The translations under genes and the position numbers were made by a program. Positions 18,511 through 27,480 of a DNA stretch of 64,000 nucleotides are shown one piece after another. The DNA is from Cyanobium gracile PCC 6307 (lineage in GTDB: Bacteria; Cyanobacteriota; Cyanobacteriia; PCC-6307; Cyanobiaceae). The stretch spans positions 620,001 through 684,000 of the forward strand of contig NC_019675.1 in the NCBI RefSeq assembly GCF_000316515.1. The letters run 5' to 3'. The notes beneath the pieces were generated by a model. The model was not told the DNA's origin. It did not search any database and saw only the letters and a list, made by a program, of their open reading frames with translations. Each line of letters starts with the position of its first letter. The first letter of the stretch is position 1.

Positions 18511-19394
18511 AACCCCGTGCGGCCAGCCTGCTGCTGATGGCGCCGGCCCTGCTGCTGCTGGCGGCGGTGTTCGTCTACCCCCTGCTGCGCTACGGCTGGC
18601 TGAGCTTCCAGGCCAGTTCGGTGCTCACCGGGCTGGTGCCGGTGCCGAACGGGGGCGCCAACTGGGGGCGGCTGCTCGATGACGCCCGCTTCTGGACGGA
18701 TGCGGGCCAGACGCTGCGCTTCGCCATCTGCTCGGTGGCGCTGGAACTGGCCGGCGGCCTGGGGCTGGCCCTGCTGCTGCATCGCCCCCTGCGGGGGCGG
18801 GGGACCCTCCGGGCCCTGACCCTGCTGCCCTGGGCCCTGCCCACCACCGTGATGGCCCTGGGCTGGCGCTGGATCCTTAACGATCCCCACGGCCCCCTCA
18901 ACGCCGCCATCCGCTCCCTGGGCGGCAGCAGCTACGGATTCCTCTCCACCCCGGCCACCACCTGGTTCTTCGTGGTGCTGGCGGACGTCTGGAAGACCCT
19001 GCCGTTCGTGGCCCTGCTGCTGCTGGCGGGACTCCAGACCATTCCGGAGGATCTGGAGGAGGCCCTGCGGCTGGAGGGCGCCGACCGTCTGCAGATCCTG
19101 CGCCGCCTGACCCTGCCGCTGCTGGTGCCCTACCTCACCCTGGCCCTGCTGTTCCGGCTGGCCCAGGCCCTGGGGGTGTTCGACCTGATCCAGGTGCTCA
19201 GCGGCGGGGGGCCGGCCGGCAGCACCGAAAGCCTGGCCCTCTACGCCTACCTCAACGCCATGCGCTTCCTCGACTTCGGCTATGCCGCCACGGTGATGCT
19301 GGCCACCTTCCTGCTGCTGCTGGTGCTGCTCGGCGGCGGCTGGTGGCTCTGGCGGCGGGGCGGCCTCCAGGCCGGCCGGGAGCGGGCCGCATGA
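18507..19394 (+). CDS. Sugar ABC transporter permease, MalF/UgpA type
   Basis: A 295-residue inner-membrane subunit with about six hydrophobic segments, the first at residues 6-26. The EAA loop is visible in EDLEEALRLEGADRLQILRR followed by LTLPLL, which docks onto the ATPase. The LPTTVMALGWRWILND and LQVLSGGGPAGSTESLALY-type segments are typical of MalF/UgpA. The start overlaps the binding-protein stop (ATGA) and the end overlaps the second permease the same way, implying coupled translation of a stoichiometric complex. Confidence 0.9.
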   Translation: MKPRAASLLLMAPALLLLAAVFVYPLLRYGWLSFQASSVLTGLVPVPNGGANWGRLLDDARFWTDAGQTLRFAICSVALELAGGLGLALLLHRPLRGRGTLRALTLLPWALPTTVMALGWRWILNDPHGPLNAAIRSLGGSSYGFLSTPATTWFFVVLADVWKTLPFVALLLLAGLQTIPEDLEEALRLEGADRLQILRRLTLPLLVPYLTLALLFRLAQALGVFDLIQVLSGGGPAGSTESLALYAYLNAMRFLDFGYAATVMLATFLLLLVLLGGGWWLWRRGGLQAGRERAA

Positions 19395-20185
19395 GACTGC
19401 TGGTGCTGCTCTGGAGCCTGGGGCCGCTGCTCTGGCAGCTGCGCACCTCCCTGCTGCGGCCGGAGGCGCTGGTGGCCCCGCTGCTGGAGGGCAACCCCTG
19501 GACCCTGGCCAACTACCGGCTGGTGCTCTCCGGCGACCCGCCCTTCTGGCGCTACCTGGGCAACAGCACCCTGGTGGCCCTGGCCACCACCCTGCTCACC
19601 CTGCTGCTGGCGGTGCCCTGCGCCTACGGGCTGCAGCAGCAGCGCGGCCTGCTGCGCTGGGGGGTCGGCCTGGCTCTGGCGGCGGCGGCGATGTTCCCCA
19701 CCGTGCTGCTGTTCCTGGCGCTGCTGGAGATCGCCCGAAGCTTCGGACTGGCCAATGATCTGCTCGCCCTCAGCCTGCCCTACGCGGGCCTGTCGCTGCC
19801 GCTGGCCGTGCTGCTGCTGCGCGCCGCCTTCGCCGACCTCCCCATCGAGCTGGAGGACGCGGCCCGGCTGGAGGGCCTCGGCCTCGGCCAGCGGCTGCGG
19901 CACGTGCTGCTGCCCCTGCTGGGGCCCGCCCTGGCCAGCACGGGGATTCTGGTGTTCCTGGCCAGCTGGAACGAGTACGCCATCGCCCTCACCTGGATCA
20001 GCCGCAACGACCTGCTCACCCTGCCGATCGCCATCGCCCGGATCGGCGGCGGCTCGGTGTTCACCATCCCCTACGGCGCCTTCGCCGCCGCCACCGTGCT
20101 GGGCAGCCTGCCCCTGCTGCTGCTGGTGCTGCTGGCCCAGCGGCCGATCGTCGCGGGTCTTACACGCGGGGCGGTCAAGGGATGA
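19391..20185 (+). CDS. Sugar ABC transporter permease, MalG/UgpE type
   Basis: A 264-residue partner permease. Hydrophobic segments begin at once (MRLLVLLWSLGPLLWQL). The EAA loop is IELEDAARLEGLGLGQRLR followed by LLPLLGPAL, and ASWNEYAIALTWI matches the MalG/UgpE consensus. At 264 residues it is on the short side for the family. It overlaps both neighbours by 4 bp and should form the membrane heterodimer with the preceding permease. Confidence 0.9.
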   Translation: MRLLVLLWSLGPLLWQLRTSLLRPEALVAPLLEGNPWTLANYRLVLSGDPPFWRYLGNSTLVALATTLLTLLLAVPCAYGLQQQRGLLRWGVGLALAAAAMFPTVLLFLALLEIARSFGLANDLLALSLPYAGLSLPLAVLLLRAAFADLPIELEDAARLEGLGLGQRLRHVLLPLLGPALASTGILVFLASWNEYAIALTWISRNDLLTLPIAIARIGGGSVFTIPYGAFAAATVLGSLPLLLLVLLAQRPIVAGLTRGAVKG

Positions 20186-21189
20186 ACGCCGCCGCCGCCG
20201 GTCTGGAGCTGCGCCAGCTGTGCCGGGAGGTGGGGGGGCGCCGACTGCTGGACCGGCTCGACCTGGCCGTCGCCCCCGGCGAATGCCTCGCCCTGCTCGG
20301 CCCGAGCGGCTGCGGCAAGTCCACCACCCTGCGGGTGGTGGCGGGGCTGGATCCCGCCAGTGCGGGCCAGGTGTTCCTGGACGGGTTGGACCTGGGCGCC
20401 CTCAGCCCGGGCGAACGCCAGGTGGCGATGGTGTTCCAGAGCTACGCCCTCTACCCCCACCTGAGCGTGGAGGGCAATCTGGAACTGGGGCTCAAGGTGC
20501 GCGGGGTGCCCGCCGCCGAACGCCAGCGGCGCCTCGGGGCCGTCCTCGAGCTGCTCCAGCTCGACGAGCTGCGCCAGCGCCGCCCTGCCCAGCTCTCCGG
20601 CGGCCAGCGCCAGCGGGTGGCCCTGGCCCGGGCCCTGCTGCGCCAGCCGCGGATCATGCTGCTGGATGAGCCGATGAGCAACCTCGACGCCCAGCTGCGG
20701 GAGGAGCTGCGACCGGAACTGCGCCGGCTGGTGTGCGGCCGGGAGCAGCCGGTGATCTACGTCACCCACGACCAGCAGGAGGCGGTGGGCATGGCCGACC
20801 GCCTCGCCCTGCTCGACGGGGGCCGGCTGCAGCAGGTGGGCAGCCCGCGGGAGCTCTACGCCGATCCGGCCAACCGCTTCGTGGCCAGCTTCCTGGGGCG
20901 TCCGGCGATCAACCTGCTGGCGATCACGCCCGGTCGTCAGCTGGGCCTGCGGCCCGAGCATCTGCACCTGGACGAGGAGGGGCCCGTGGCAGCCCGGCTG
21001 CTGCGGCGCGAATGGTGGGGCCATCAGCAGCTTCTCTGGTTTGACAGCCGCTGGGGCCCGGTGCGGGTGCTCAGCGACCCCGAGGCGCCGGTTCCCGCGG
21101 AGCCGCGCCTGGTCTGGCAGCGGCAGCACGAACTCTGGTTCGATCCCCTCAGCGGCGCCCGGCTCCATGGCCTGGGGCCTGTTTGGTAA
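20182..21189 (+). CDS. Sugar ABC transporter ATP-binding protein, MalK/UgpC type
   Basis: A 335-residue ATPase. Walker A is GPSGCGKST at about residues 38-46, the Q-loop MVFQSYALYPHLSV, the signature LSGGQRQRVALARAL, Walker B IMLLDEPMSNLDAQLR, and the switch His in YVTHDQQEAVGMADR. FQSYALYPH and the LDAQLR end of Walker B are hallmarks of the MalK group. The C-terminal OB-like regulatory domain is present but short (from about 240, GLRPEHLHLDEEG). Having the ATPase inside the operon differs from cyanobacterial systems such as Synechocystis ggt, where I recall ggtA lying apart. The stop codon TAA forms part of a TAAAGT box upstream of rpmB. Confidence 0.92.
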   Translation: MNAAAAGLELRQLCREVGGRRLLDRLDLAVAPGECLALLGPSGCGKSTTLRVVAGLDPASAGQVFLDGLDLGALSPGERQVAMVFQSYALYPHLSVEGNLELGLKVRGVPAAERQRRLGAVLELLQLDELRQRRPAQLSGGQRQRVALARALLRQPRIMLLDEPMSNLDAQLREELRPELRRLVCGREQPVIYVTHDQQEAVGMADRLALLDGGRLQQVGSPRELYADPANRFVASFLGRPAINLLAITPGRQLGLRPEHLHLDEEGPVAARLLRREWWGHQQLLWFDSRWGPVRVLSDPEAPVPAEPRLVWQRQHELWFDPLSGARLHGLGPVW

Positions 21190-21237
21190 AGTCGCAGGCT
21201 GGCTCAGGCCTGCATCGTCCAACGTCGTCACATCGTC

Positions 21238-21474
21238 ATGTCCCGGGTCTGTCAGCTCACCGGCAAGCGCGCCAACAACGGCATGGCCGTCAGCCACTCC
21301 CATGTGCGCACCAAGAAGCTGCAGCAGGTGAATCTGCAGGAGCGGCGCCTGTGGTGGGCCGAGGGCAACCGCTTCGTGAAGCTGCGCGTGTCCACCCGGG
21401 CCCTCAAGACGATCCAGAAGAAGGGTCTCGGTGCCTATGCCAAAGAGCTGGGCGTCAATCTGGCCAAGATCTGA
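21238..21474 (+). CDS. rpmB: 50S ribosomal protein L28
   Basis: A 78-residue ribosomal protein, full family length, with [15 protein letters not shown] at the N-terminus, the central [14 protein letters not shown] and the C-terminal [16 protein letters not shown]. The 48-bp leader holds GCAGGC and GCCTGC (21194-21213), able to pair as a 6-bp hairpin. A TAAAGT box built on the preceding TAA stop (21187-21192) could be the -10. Confidence 0.97.
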   Translation: MSRVCQLTGKRANNGMAVSHSHVRTKKLQQVNLQERRLWWAEGNRFVKLRVSTRALKTIQKKGLGAYAKELGVNLAKI

Positions 21475-21497
21475 TCGGATCCACCGGCCGGCCCCGC

Positions 21498-21503
21498 TAG
21501 GGT
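21498..21503 (+). promoter_or_regulatory. Candidate -10 box of the peroxiredoxin gene
   Basis: TAGGGT with 23 nt to the GTG start at 21527. Its spacing supports that start over longer frames. Confidence 0.45.
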
Positions 21504-21526
21504 CCGGCCCTGATCGAAGCCTGGTT

Positions 21527-22096
21527 GTGGACCGTCGGACGTTTCTGGGAGGTTCCCTGCTGGCCGCCCTCAGCCTGCTGCTGCACCCTTCCCGGGCCCG
21601 GGCCATGGGCGGCACGCTTCCCGAGATCGGCCAGCCTGCCCCCGACTTCGACCTTGACGGCGTCGCTCCGTCAGCGGACGGCAACGTCGTCACGACCCAC
21701 CGCAGCCAGGCCGACTTCCGTGGCCGTTGGCTTGCCCTGTACTTCTATCCCAAGGACTTCACCAGCGGCTGCACCCTTGAAGCCCGGGGATTCCAGAGGG
21801 ACCTGGAGGCCTTCCACGCCCGCAACGCCGAGGTGGTGGGTGTGAGCGCCGATGACCCGGACGCCCACCTATCCTTCTGTAGCAGCGAGGGTCTGGCCTA
21901 TCCTCTGCTGTCGGATCCGGGCGGTGCCGTCAGCCGTCGCTTTGGCTCCTGGCTGCCGCCGTTCTCGGCGCGCCACACCTTTCTGATCGACCCGGACGGG
22001 GTGCTGCGCGCCAGCTGGGTGGCGGTGCGACCGTCCGGCCACAGCCAGGAGGTGCTCGCCGAACTCGCCCGCCTGCAGGGGGAGACGGCGGGCTGA
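21527..22096 (+). CDS. Tat-exported peroxiredoxin of the BCP/PrxQ family
   Basis: A 189-residue thiol peroxidase. With a GTG start at 21527 the N-terminus reads MDRRTFLGGSLLAALSLLL, a twin-arginine (RRTFLGG) signal, with a likely cleavage site after ARA near residue 26. It therefore probably acts in the thylakoid lumen or periplasm. The thioredoxin-fold core shows FYPKDFTSGCTLEARGF with the peroxidatic Cys in SGCT. The usual PrxQ resolving Cys five residues on is replaced (GCTLEAR, not GCTxxAC). The only later Cys, in HLSFCSSEG, could serve as an alternative resolving residue. The longer frame back to 21431 overlaps rpmB and would bury the Tat motif. Confidence 0.85.
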   Translation: MDRRTFLGGSLLAALSLLLHPSRARAMGGTLPEIGQPAPDFDLDGVAPSADGNVVTTHRSQADFRGRWLALYFYPKDFTSGCTLEARGFQRDLEAFHARNAEVVGVSADDPDAHLSFCSSEGLAYPLLSDPGGAVSRRFGSWLPPFSARHTFLIDPDGVLRASWVAVRPSGHSQEVLAELARLQGETAG

Positions 22097-22137
22097 GCCG
22101 CCGGGCCACCATCCGGGGCACCAGGTGAGTGGAGGGT

Positions 22138-23169
22138 TCAGCCCTTCAGGATGTCCAGCACCGCCCGGTGCACCTGGCTCTGGCGCTTCAGGGCGGCGAT
22201 GCCGGCCGGATCCGGTGGCTGGTCGAGCACGGCGGCCCAGTCCTCCTGAAGGCCTGGGGGCGGCGGGGCCTCCAGGTCGTGGCAGGGGCAGCCGATGCCG
22301 GCCGCCGCGGCGGCCACCTTGGGGTCGTAGCTGAGGGCGGCGCAGGGGCTGCCCGCCAGGGCCGCCAGGATCAGCCCATGCAGCCGCATGGCCAGCACCA
22401 GACCAGCCTGGGCGAACGCCTCCATGGCCTCCTGCGGCGTCGCGGCCGCCAGCTCGCGGCTGCGGGCGGCCAGGGCCGGGCCCACCAGACCCTGCAGGGT
22501 TAGGTCGGCCAGCAGACCCCGGTCCTGGTCCTGGTGGAAGGGCAGCCAGTGCACCGGGCGGTCGGCAGCCACCGCCAGCCCCTCAAGGGCCTCCAGATAG
22601 GGCCGCCAGGCCGCGGCATCGAGCTGCCGGACCGGCCGGAAGCAGACCACGATCGGCCCGCCCCTGCCGCGCCAGGCCCGGGCGGGCAGCCCCCAGACCG
22701 GATCGCTGCCGACACGGGTCCCCACGCCCCAGGCCCTCGCCTGGGCTGCGGAGGCCGGGTCCCGCCAGCTGATCGCCGTGGCCAGGGGCAGCAGCCCACG
22801 CACCAGCAGCCGGCTGCGGCGGCGGCGCAGCGGTCCCAGGCCCTGGCCCCAGAGCAGGACGGGCTTGCCCCGGGTGCGGGCCGCCAGCATCAGGGCGCCG
22901 TAGTACAAGAGGCTGCGGAAGCTGGTGGCGTCCTGGAGCAGGCTGCCGCCGCCGAGCACCAGGGCGTCACAGCGGCCCAGGGCGGCCAGGACCCCCTTCA
23001 GGTGGCGACGGTCGGTGGTCTCCACACCGAAGCGCTCCTGCACCAGGATCTGGTCATGGGCCGTGACCAGGGGCCGGCAACCCGCCGGCAGCTGGTCCAG
23101 CAGCACCTCCAGCAGGGCATCGTCACCGAGGTTGTGCTCGCCGTAATAGCCGCAGATCAGAGCACGCAT
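22138..23169 (-). CDS. csaB: Polysaccharide pyruvyl transferase CsaB
   Basis: A 343-residue member of the CsaB family, which adds ketal-linked pyruvate to cell-wall polysaccharide that anchors S-layer proteins. It has the N-terminal YYGEHNLGDDALLEVLL. The LVLGGGSLLQDATSFRSLLYYG core, the GQGLGPL stretch and the late MRLHGLILAALAGSPCAALSYDPKV are diagnostic. No signal peptide is seen. It is divergent from DUF2499 with 55 bp between starts. A shared GTACATTAC element there provides a TAATGT -10 candidate for csaB, 27 nt from its start. Confidence 0.9.
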   Translation of the reverse strand: MRALICGYYGEHNLGDDALLEVLLDQLPAGCRPLVTAHDQILVQERFGVETTDRRHLKGVLAALGRCDALVLGGGSLLQDATSFRSLLYYGALMLAARTRGKPVLLWGQGLGPLRRRRSRLLVRGLLPLATAISWRDPASAAQARAWGVGTRVGSDPVWGLPARAWRGRGGPIVVCFRPVRQLDAAAWRPYLEALEGLAVAADRPVHWLPFHQDQDRGLLADLTLQGLVGPALAARSRELAAATPQEAMEAFAQAGLVLAMRLHGLILAALAGSPCAALSYDPKVAAAAAGIGCPCHDLEAPPPPGLQEDWAAVLDQPPDPAGIAALKRQSQVHRAVLDILKG

Positions 23170-23195
23170 CCGACGCAGCGGCGGGTCCGGCTCCG

Positions 23196-23202
23196 TACAT
23201 TA
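23196..23202. promoter_or_regulatory. Overlapping divergent -10 boxes for csaB and DUF2499
   Basis: TACATT on the plus strand (23196-23201), 23 nt before the DUF2499 start, and TAATGT on the minus strand (23197-23202), 27 nt before the csaB start, share five base pairs. Polymerase could use only one direction at a time. Confidence 0.45.
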
Positions 23203-23224
23203 CGGATCGCACCAGGCCCCGCCC

Positions 23225-23542
23225 ATGCACGCGCTGTCGCTGCCCACCTGGTGGATCCACATCACCTCGGTGCTGGAGTGGATGCTGGCGATCCTGGCCG
23301 TGCAGGCCTTCGGCAGCCGGCGGCGGGAGGGGGGCTGGCGCTGGCTGGCCCTGGCGATGGTGCCGGCGCTGGTGAGCGCCATGGCCGCCTGCACCTGGCA
23401 TCTGTTCGACAACAGCGAGGCCCTCAGGGGCCTGGTGGTGCTGCAGGCCGGCCTCACCGCCCTGGGTAACGGGGCGATGGCCCTGGCCGCCTGGAACCTG
23501 CTGCGCCAGCAGCGCCTCTCTGCAGAGGACGAACCCTCGTGA
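23225..23542 (+). CDS. DUF2499 membrane protein
   Basis: A 105-residue protein with three hydrophobic segments (about 12-28, 38-58, 67-90). It matches DUF2499 by its opening LSLPTWWIHITSVLEWMLAI and by CTWHLFDNSEALRGLVVLQ. The family occurs in cyanobacteria and plastids and has no assigned function that I know of. It overlaps the DUF3593 start by 4 bp (GTGA). The two genes are habitual partners, so a joint role in the thylakoid or plasma membrane is a fair inference. Confidence 0.88.
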   Translation: MHALSLPTWWIHITSVLEWMLAILAVQAFGSRRREGGWRWLALAMVPALVSAMAACTWHLFDNSEALRGLVVLQAGLTALGNGAMALAAWNLLRQQRLSAEDEPS

Positions 23543-23898
23543 CCCTGCCCCTGGCCGCCTGGTTCCAGGGCCTCGGCGCCATCGATCCGGGGCCATTCTT
23601 CGTGCTCTCCCTGCTCCCCTACCTGGCCTTCCTGTGGTGGGCCCGCCAGGTGCGGGCCTTTCCGCGGCTGGCGCTGCGGGGATTCCAGCTGACGCTGCTG
23701 TTCGTGGCGGTCACGATCGTCGCCGCGCTAGTGGCCCAGCAGGTCTACGGGCGGCAACTGGCCGACGTCGATCCCCTGCACGGCGGTGCCGAGGCCTTCC
23801 TGACCCTCAGCAACCTGGTTGTGCTGCTGGGGTTCCGGCTGCTGCCGTCAGTCCCCTCTGCGGCGGGCTCAGTCGGACCCCAGGTGAACAAGTCTTAA
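23539..23898 (+). CDS. DUF3593 membrane protein
   Basis: A 119-residue protein starting at a GTG inside the DUF2499 stop codon. It has two to three membrane segments (FFVLSLLPYLAFLWWA, LTLLFVAVTIVAALVA, FLTLSNLVVLLGFRLL). The IDPGPFFVLSLLPY opening and the DPLHGGAEAFLTLSN region identify DUF3593. Function unknown. Translational coupling to DUF2499 suggests a complex. Confidence 0.87.
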   Translation: MTLPLAAWFQGLGAIDPGPFFVLSLLPYLAFLWWARQVRAFPRLALRGFQLTLLFVAVTIVAALVAQQVYGRQLADVDPLHGGAEAFLTLSNLVVLLGFRLLPSVPSAAGSVGPQVNKS

Positions 23899-23953
23899 GG
23901 GGGCGGAGCACAGGTCGCCCTGACCCGGAAGATGGGGCGTCGCCACGTGCATC

Positions 23954-24211
23954 ATGATCGCTCCTCTCCTGGCCATGGCTCCCGCTTCGATCAGCTGGTC
24001 CCCGAAGGTGGCCCTGGTCATGATCGTCTGCAACGTCATCGCCATCGCCATCGGCAAGGCCACCATCCAGCAGCAGAACGTCGGCCTCAAGCTGCCCAGC
24101 GACAATTTCTTCGGCGGCTTCAGCCACGGCGCCATGCTCGGCACCACCAGCCTGGGTCACATCCTGGGCATGGGCGCGATCCTGGGCCTGGCCTCCCGCG
24201 GCGTCCTCTGA
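23954..24211 (+). CDS. psaK: Photosystem I subunit X, PsaK
   Basis: An 85-residue thylakoid subunit at the rim of photosystem I. Two hydrophobic helices (ALVMIVCNVIAIAIG and GHILGMGAILGLAS) flank the conserved loop KLPSDNFFGGFSHGAMLG, the expected PsaK hairpin. The N-terminal MIAPLLAMAPASISW is short and hydrophobic. It stands alone, with 55 bp after DUF3593 and a convergent oxidoreductase 4 bp beyond its stop. Confidence 0.95.
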   Translation: MIAPLLAMAPASISWSPKVALVMIVCNVIAIAIGKATIQQQNVGLKLPSDNFFGGFSHGAMLGTTSLGHILGMGAILGLASRGVL

Positions 24212-24215
24212 GAGC

Positions 24216-25475
24216 TCAGCGCCAGCCGAGCAGGTACGGCATCGCCCGCAGGCCGTAGCGCTCGAACCGATAGCCGAACAGCAGGGCCGAGAGATCCTCC
24301 GCCCTGCTGCTCTCCAGCCCCCGCAGCACCTGGTCCAGTCGGCCATCGGCACCGGGCCCATGCAGGCCCAGCCAGGTGCGCCGGGCCAGACGTCCGCTGA
24401 GCGACCAGCGCCAGCCCAGGGCACGGCGCAGCTTGGGGGCGTAGTTCCGCAGAGCTCGCTCCGCCTGGATCGAAGAACGTGCCTGGGCCGTGAGGGCCTC
24501 CAGCAGCAGCGGGGCTAGCACGGCGCTACTGGTCAGGGCGTGCCGGATGCCTTCCCCGCCGAGCAGGTTGGCGGTGCTGACCGCATCCCCCAGCCCCAGC
24601 AGCCGGCCCCGCCGGTGCGGCTCCCGCCGCCGGATCGTGCTGCGCACCAGGCCCCCGTGGCGATCGAGCACCTCGAAGGGCTCGCTGCCGCCCCCGTTGG
24701 CCGCCCCGCCCTCCGCCAGCAACCGGCGGCCGAGGTCGTTGATCAGACCCCCCAGGGGGGGTTGCTGGCGCTGGGGGTCCACCAGCCGGCAGACGCCGAG
24801 CTTCAGCACCCCGGGCTGCATCGGAAAGATCCAGCCGTAGCCCTGGGGCACCCAGCCGCTGCCCAGGCAGAAGCTGAGCCGGTCGGCCCAGCGCTCCCAG
24901 CAGGCAGGGGACACCCGCAGCAGCCATTCCAGGCCGGCGGCCCGCACCAGCCCATCGCGCCGGCGGTCTGTCACCGGCGGATCCCCCAGCAGGGCCCGCC
25001 CGTGGCCGCTGGCATCGACCGTCCAGTCGCTGCTGACCTGCAGCGTGCTGCCATCGGAGCGGCGCAGCAAGGTCACCATGCGCTCGCCCTCCTGGCGGCT
25101 GGCGCAGGCGTGCAGGCCCAGCTGCACCCGTCCGCCCCATCGGCGGCACTGGTCGGCCTGCCAGCGGCGCAGGGCACCGAAATCCAGCACCACGCCGAGG
25201 GGGTGCGGCGAGGCCCAGCGCCGGGTGGCGGCCCCGGGCCCGATCAGCTGCCACTCCTGCCAGCGGCTGCCCACCACCTCTGCCGGCAGGCCCAGGCTGG
25301 TCATCGTCTCGATCGGAAGGGCGGCGCTGCTGAAGGCGCAGCGGGTCAGGTCGTCGAGCCGGTCAACCAGAACCACATCCACCCCCTGGAGGGCCAGACG
25401 CCGGGCCAGGTCACCGCCAGCCGGTCCGGCCCCCACCACCAGCACCTGGCAGCGGAGGGAGGACTCAGACGGCAA
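24216..25475 (-). CDS. FAD-dependent oxidoreductase, geranylgeranyl reductase-like
   Basis: A 419-residue flavoprotein. The N-terminal dinucleotide fold is [20 protein letters not shown] (about 11-30). A second FAD motif, [21 protein letters not shown], lies near residue 291-311, the GD motif of the p-hydroxybenzoate hydroxylase/geranylgeranyl-reductase and lycopene-cyclase-like superfamily. Substrate unknown; a prenyl or carotenoid-related role would fit the position directly behind dxs, whose 3' end it overlaps by 11 bp. The Arg/Leu-rich C-terminal 100 residues are family-specific and have no motif I recognise. Confidence 0.8.
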   Translation of the reverse strand: MPSESSLRCQVLVVGAGPAGGDLARRLALQGVDVVLVDRLDDLTRCAFSSAALPIETMTSLGLPAEVVGSRWQEWQLIGPGAATRRWASPHPLGVVLDFGALRRWQADQCRRWGGRVQLGLHACASRQEGERMVTLLRRSDGSTLQVSSDWTVDASGHGRALLGDPPVTDRRRDGLVRAAGLEWLLRVSPACWERWADRLSFCLGSGWVPQGYGWIFPMQPGVLKLGVCRLVDPQRQQPPLGGLINDLGRRLLAEGGAANGGGSEPFEVLDRHGGLVRSTIRRREPHRRGRLLGLGDAVSTANLLGGEGIRHALTSSAVLAPLLLEALTAQARSSIQAERALRNYAPKLRRALGWRWSLSGRLARRTWLGLHGPGADGRLDQVLRGLESSRAEDLSALLFGYRFERYGLRAMPYLLGWR

Positions 25476-27384
25476 GGGCGGTGGGAACGGTGGCCCGGAA
25501 GACGGGGCCGAAGCGCTCGAGGATGCGTTCGGCCATCTGGGAGGGGGTCAGCCCCAGCCTCTCCTTGCTCTGGTCGGGGCTGGCATGGTCCACCAGGACA
25601 TCGGGGATACCAAGGCGCAGCACCGGCACAGGCAGATCGTGGTCGTTGAGAGATTCCACGACCGCGGCACCGAAGCCACCGGGCAGGGCCCCCTCCTCCA
25701 TGGTCACGACCCGGCCGATGCGGTGGGCCAGGGGCAGGATCAGGGCCTCGTCGAGGGGTCGCAGGAAGCGGGCATTGACCACCGCCGCCCGCAGACCCTT
25801 CTCCTGCAGCAGGCCGGCGGTGGCCATGGCCGGCGCCACCATGGCGCCATAGGCCACGATCAGCAGGTCGTCGCCATCGGTGAGCAGCTCACCGCGGCCG
25901 ATCTCCAGGGGCTGCCAGCCCTCATCCATCAGCGGCACGCCTTCCCCTTCGCCCCGGGGGATGCGAATGGCACAGGGGCCGTCGTGGGCGATCGAGGTAA
26001 CGAGCATGCGCTGCAGCTCGGCCTCGTCCTTAGGGGCCATCACCGTGAAGTTGGGGACGGCCCGGAGATAACTGATGTCGTACTGGCCCTGGTGGGTGGG
26101 TCCATCGGCACCGACGATGCCGGCCCGGTCGAGCACGAAGGTGACCGGCAGCTTCTGGATGCCCACGTCGTGGATGAGCTGGTCGTAGGCCCGCTGCAGA
26201 AAGGTGCTGTAGATGGCCACCACCGGCCGCAGACCTTCACAGGCCATGCCCGCCGCCATGGTGACGGCGTGCTGCTCGGCGATGCCCACGTCGAAGTACT
26301 GGTTGGGGAGGGCCCTCTCCAGCAGATCCAGGCCCGTGCCGGTGGCCATGGCGGCCGTGATGCCCACCACGCGGGAATCCTGTTCGCAGATCTTGACGAG
26401 CGTCTGGCCGAACACCTTGCTCCAGCTGGGCGGCTTGGGCTTGCTGGAGGGGTAGGCCTTGCCGGTGGCCAGGTCGAAGGCCGACTGGGCGTGGTAGCCC
26501 ACCTGGTCGGCCTCGGCATAGGGATAGCCCTTACCCTTGGTGGTGGCCACGTGCACCAGCACCGGGCCCTCGCAGCGGTGGGCCGCCTGGAAGGTGCGGA
26601 CCATCTCGGGAATGTCGTGGCCGTCGATTGGTCCCACGTAGGTGAAGCCCAGCTCCTCGAACACGGCCCCCACCTTGGGCACCGCCAGCCGCTTCATGCT
26701 CTCCTTGAGCGTCTTGAGCTCGGTGGGCAGCTCCCCGTGCAGGAACGGCAGGTGCTTCACCGCCTCCTCGGCGCTGCCGGAGAGGAACTGCACCGGCTTA
26801 CTGAGCCGCATGCGGTTGAGGTGGGTGGAGAGGGCCCCCACCGGCGGTGAAATCGACATGTCGTTGTCGTTCAGCACCACCAGCAGCTTGGTGCGGGGCA
26901 GGTGGCCCGCGTGGTTGATGGCCTCCAGGGCCATGCCGCCGGTCAGTGCCCCGTCACCGATCACGGCGACGCACTTGAAATCTTCTCCGCGACGGTCGCG
27001 GGCCAGGGCCATGCCCAGGGCCGCCGAGATGCTGGTGGAGGCGTGGCCGGCGCCGAAGTGGTCGAAGCGGCTCTCGCTGCGCTTGAGGTAACCCGCCACG
27101 CCGCCCTGCTGGCGCAGGGTGTGGAAATCCTTGTAACGGCCCGTCACCAGCTTGTGGGGATAGGCCTGGTGGCCCACATCCCACACCACCCGGTCGTGCT
27201 CCAGGTCGAGGGTCTGATAGAGGGCGAGGGTGAGTTCGACGACCCCCAGGCCAGGACCCAGGTGCCCGCCGCTGGTGGCCACCACCTCCAGGTGCTTCTC
27301 GCGGATCTGGCGAGCCATGGCCTCGAGTTCTGCGGTGCTCAGGCCGTGCAGCTGATTGGGATGGCTCAGCTCGCTCAGATGCAT
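25465..27384 (-). CDS. dxs: 1-deoxy-D-xylulose-5-phosphate synthase
   Basis: A 639-residue thiamin-diphosphate enzyme that condenses pyruvate and glyceraldehyde 3-phosphate in the first step of the MEP isoprenoid pathway, which feeds chlorophyll, carotenoids and quinones. It shows [18 protein letters not shown], the ThDP motif [46 protein letters not shown] and [15 protein letters not shown]. Length is normal. A TAGATT box lies 24 nt before the ATG. The downstream oxidoreductase start overlaps its last codons, so the pair is probably co-transcribed. Confidence 0.97.
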   Translation of the reverse strand: MHLSELSHPNQLHGLSTAELEAMARQIREKHLEVVATSGGHLGPGLGVVELTLALYQTLDLEHDRVVWDVGHQAYPHKLVTGRYKDFHTLRQQGGVAGYLKRSESRFDHFGAGHASTSISAALGMALARDRRGEDFKCVAVIGDGALTGGMALEAINHAGHLPRTKLLVVLNDNDMSISPPVGALSTHLNRMRLSKPVQFLSGSAEEAVKHLPFLHGELPTELKTLKESMKRLAVPKVGAVFEELGFTYVGPIDGHDIPEMVRTFQAAHRCEGPVLVHVATTKGKGYPYAEADQVGYHAQSAFDLATGKAYPSSKPKPPSWSKVFGQTLVKICEQDSRVVGITAAMATGTGLDLLERALPNQYFDVGIAEQHAVTMAAGMACEGLRPVVAIYSTFLQRAYDQLIHDVGIQKLPVTFVLDRAGIVGADGPTHQGQYDISYLRAVPNFTVMAPKDEAELQRMLVTSIAHDGPCAIRIPRGEGEGVPLMDEGWQPLEIGRGELLTDGDDLLIVAYGAMVAPAMATAGLLQEKGLRAAVVNARFLRPLDEALILPLAHRIGRVVTMEEGALPGGFGAAVVESLNDHDLPVPVLRLGIPDVLVDHASPDQSKERLGLTPSQMAERILERFGPVFRATVPTALAV

Positions 27385-27408
27385 GCCCTTCCTTGCTTCC
27401 AGGTGGCC

Positions 27409-27414
27409 AATCTA
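27409..27414 (-). promoter_or_regulatory. Candidate -10 box of dxs
   Basis: TAGATT on the minus strand with 24 nt to the dxs ATG. No matching -35. Confidence 0.45.
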
Positions 27415-27480
27415 CGGGGTTCGCCCCGACACACGGCGACGAACGCCACCGTTCCGAGGTCGGGTTGCGACACTGGAACG

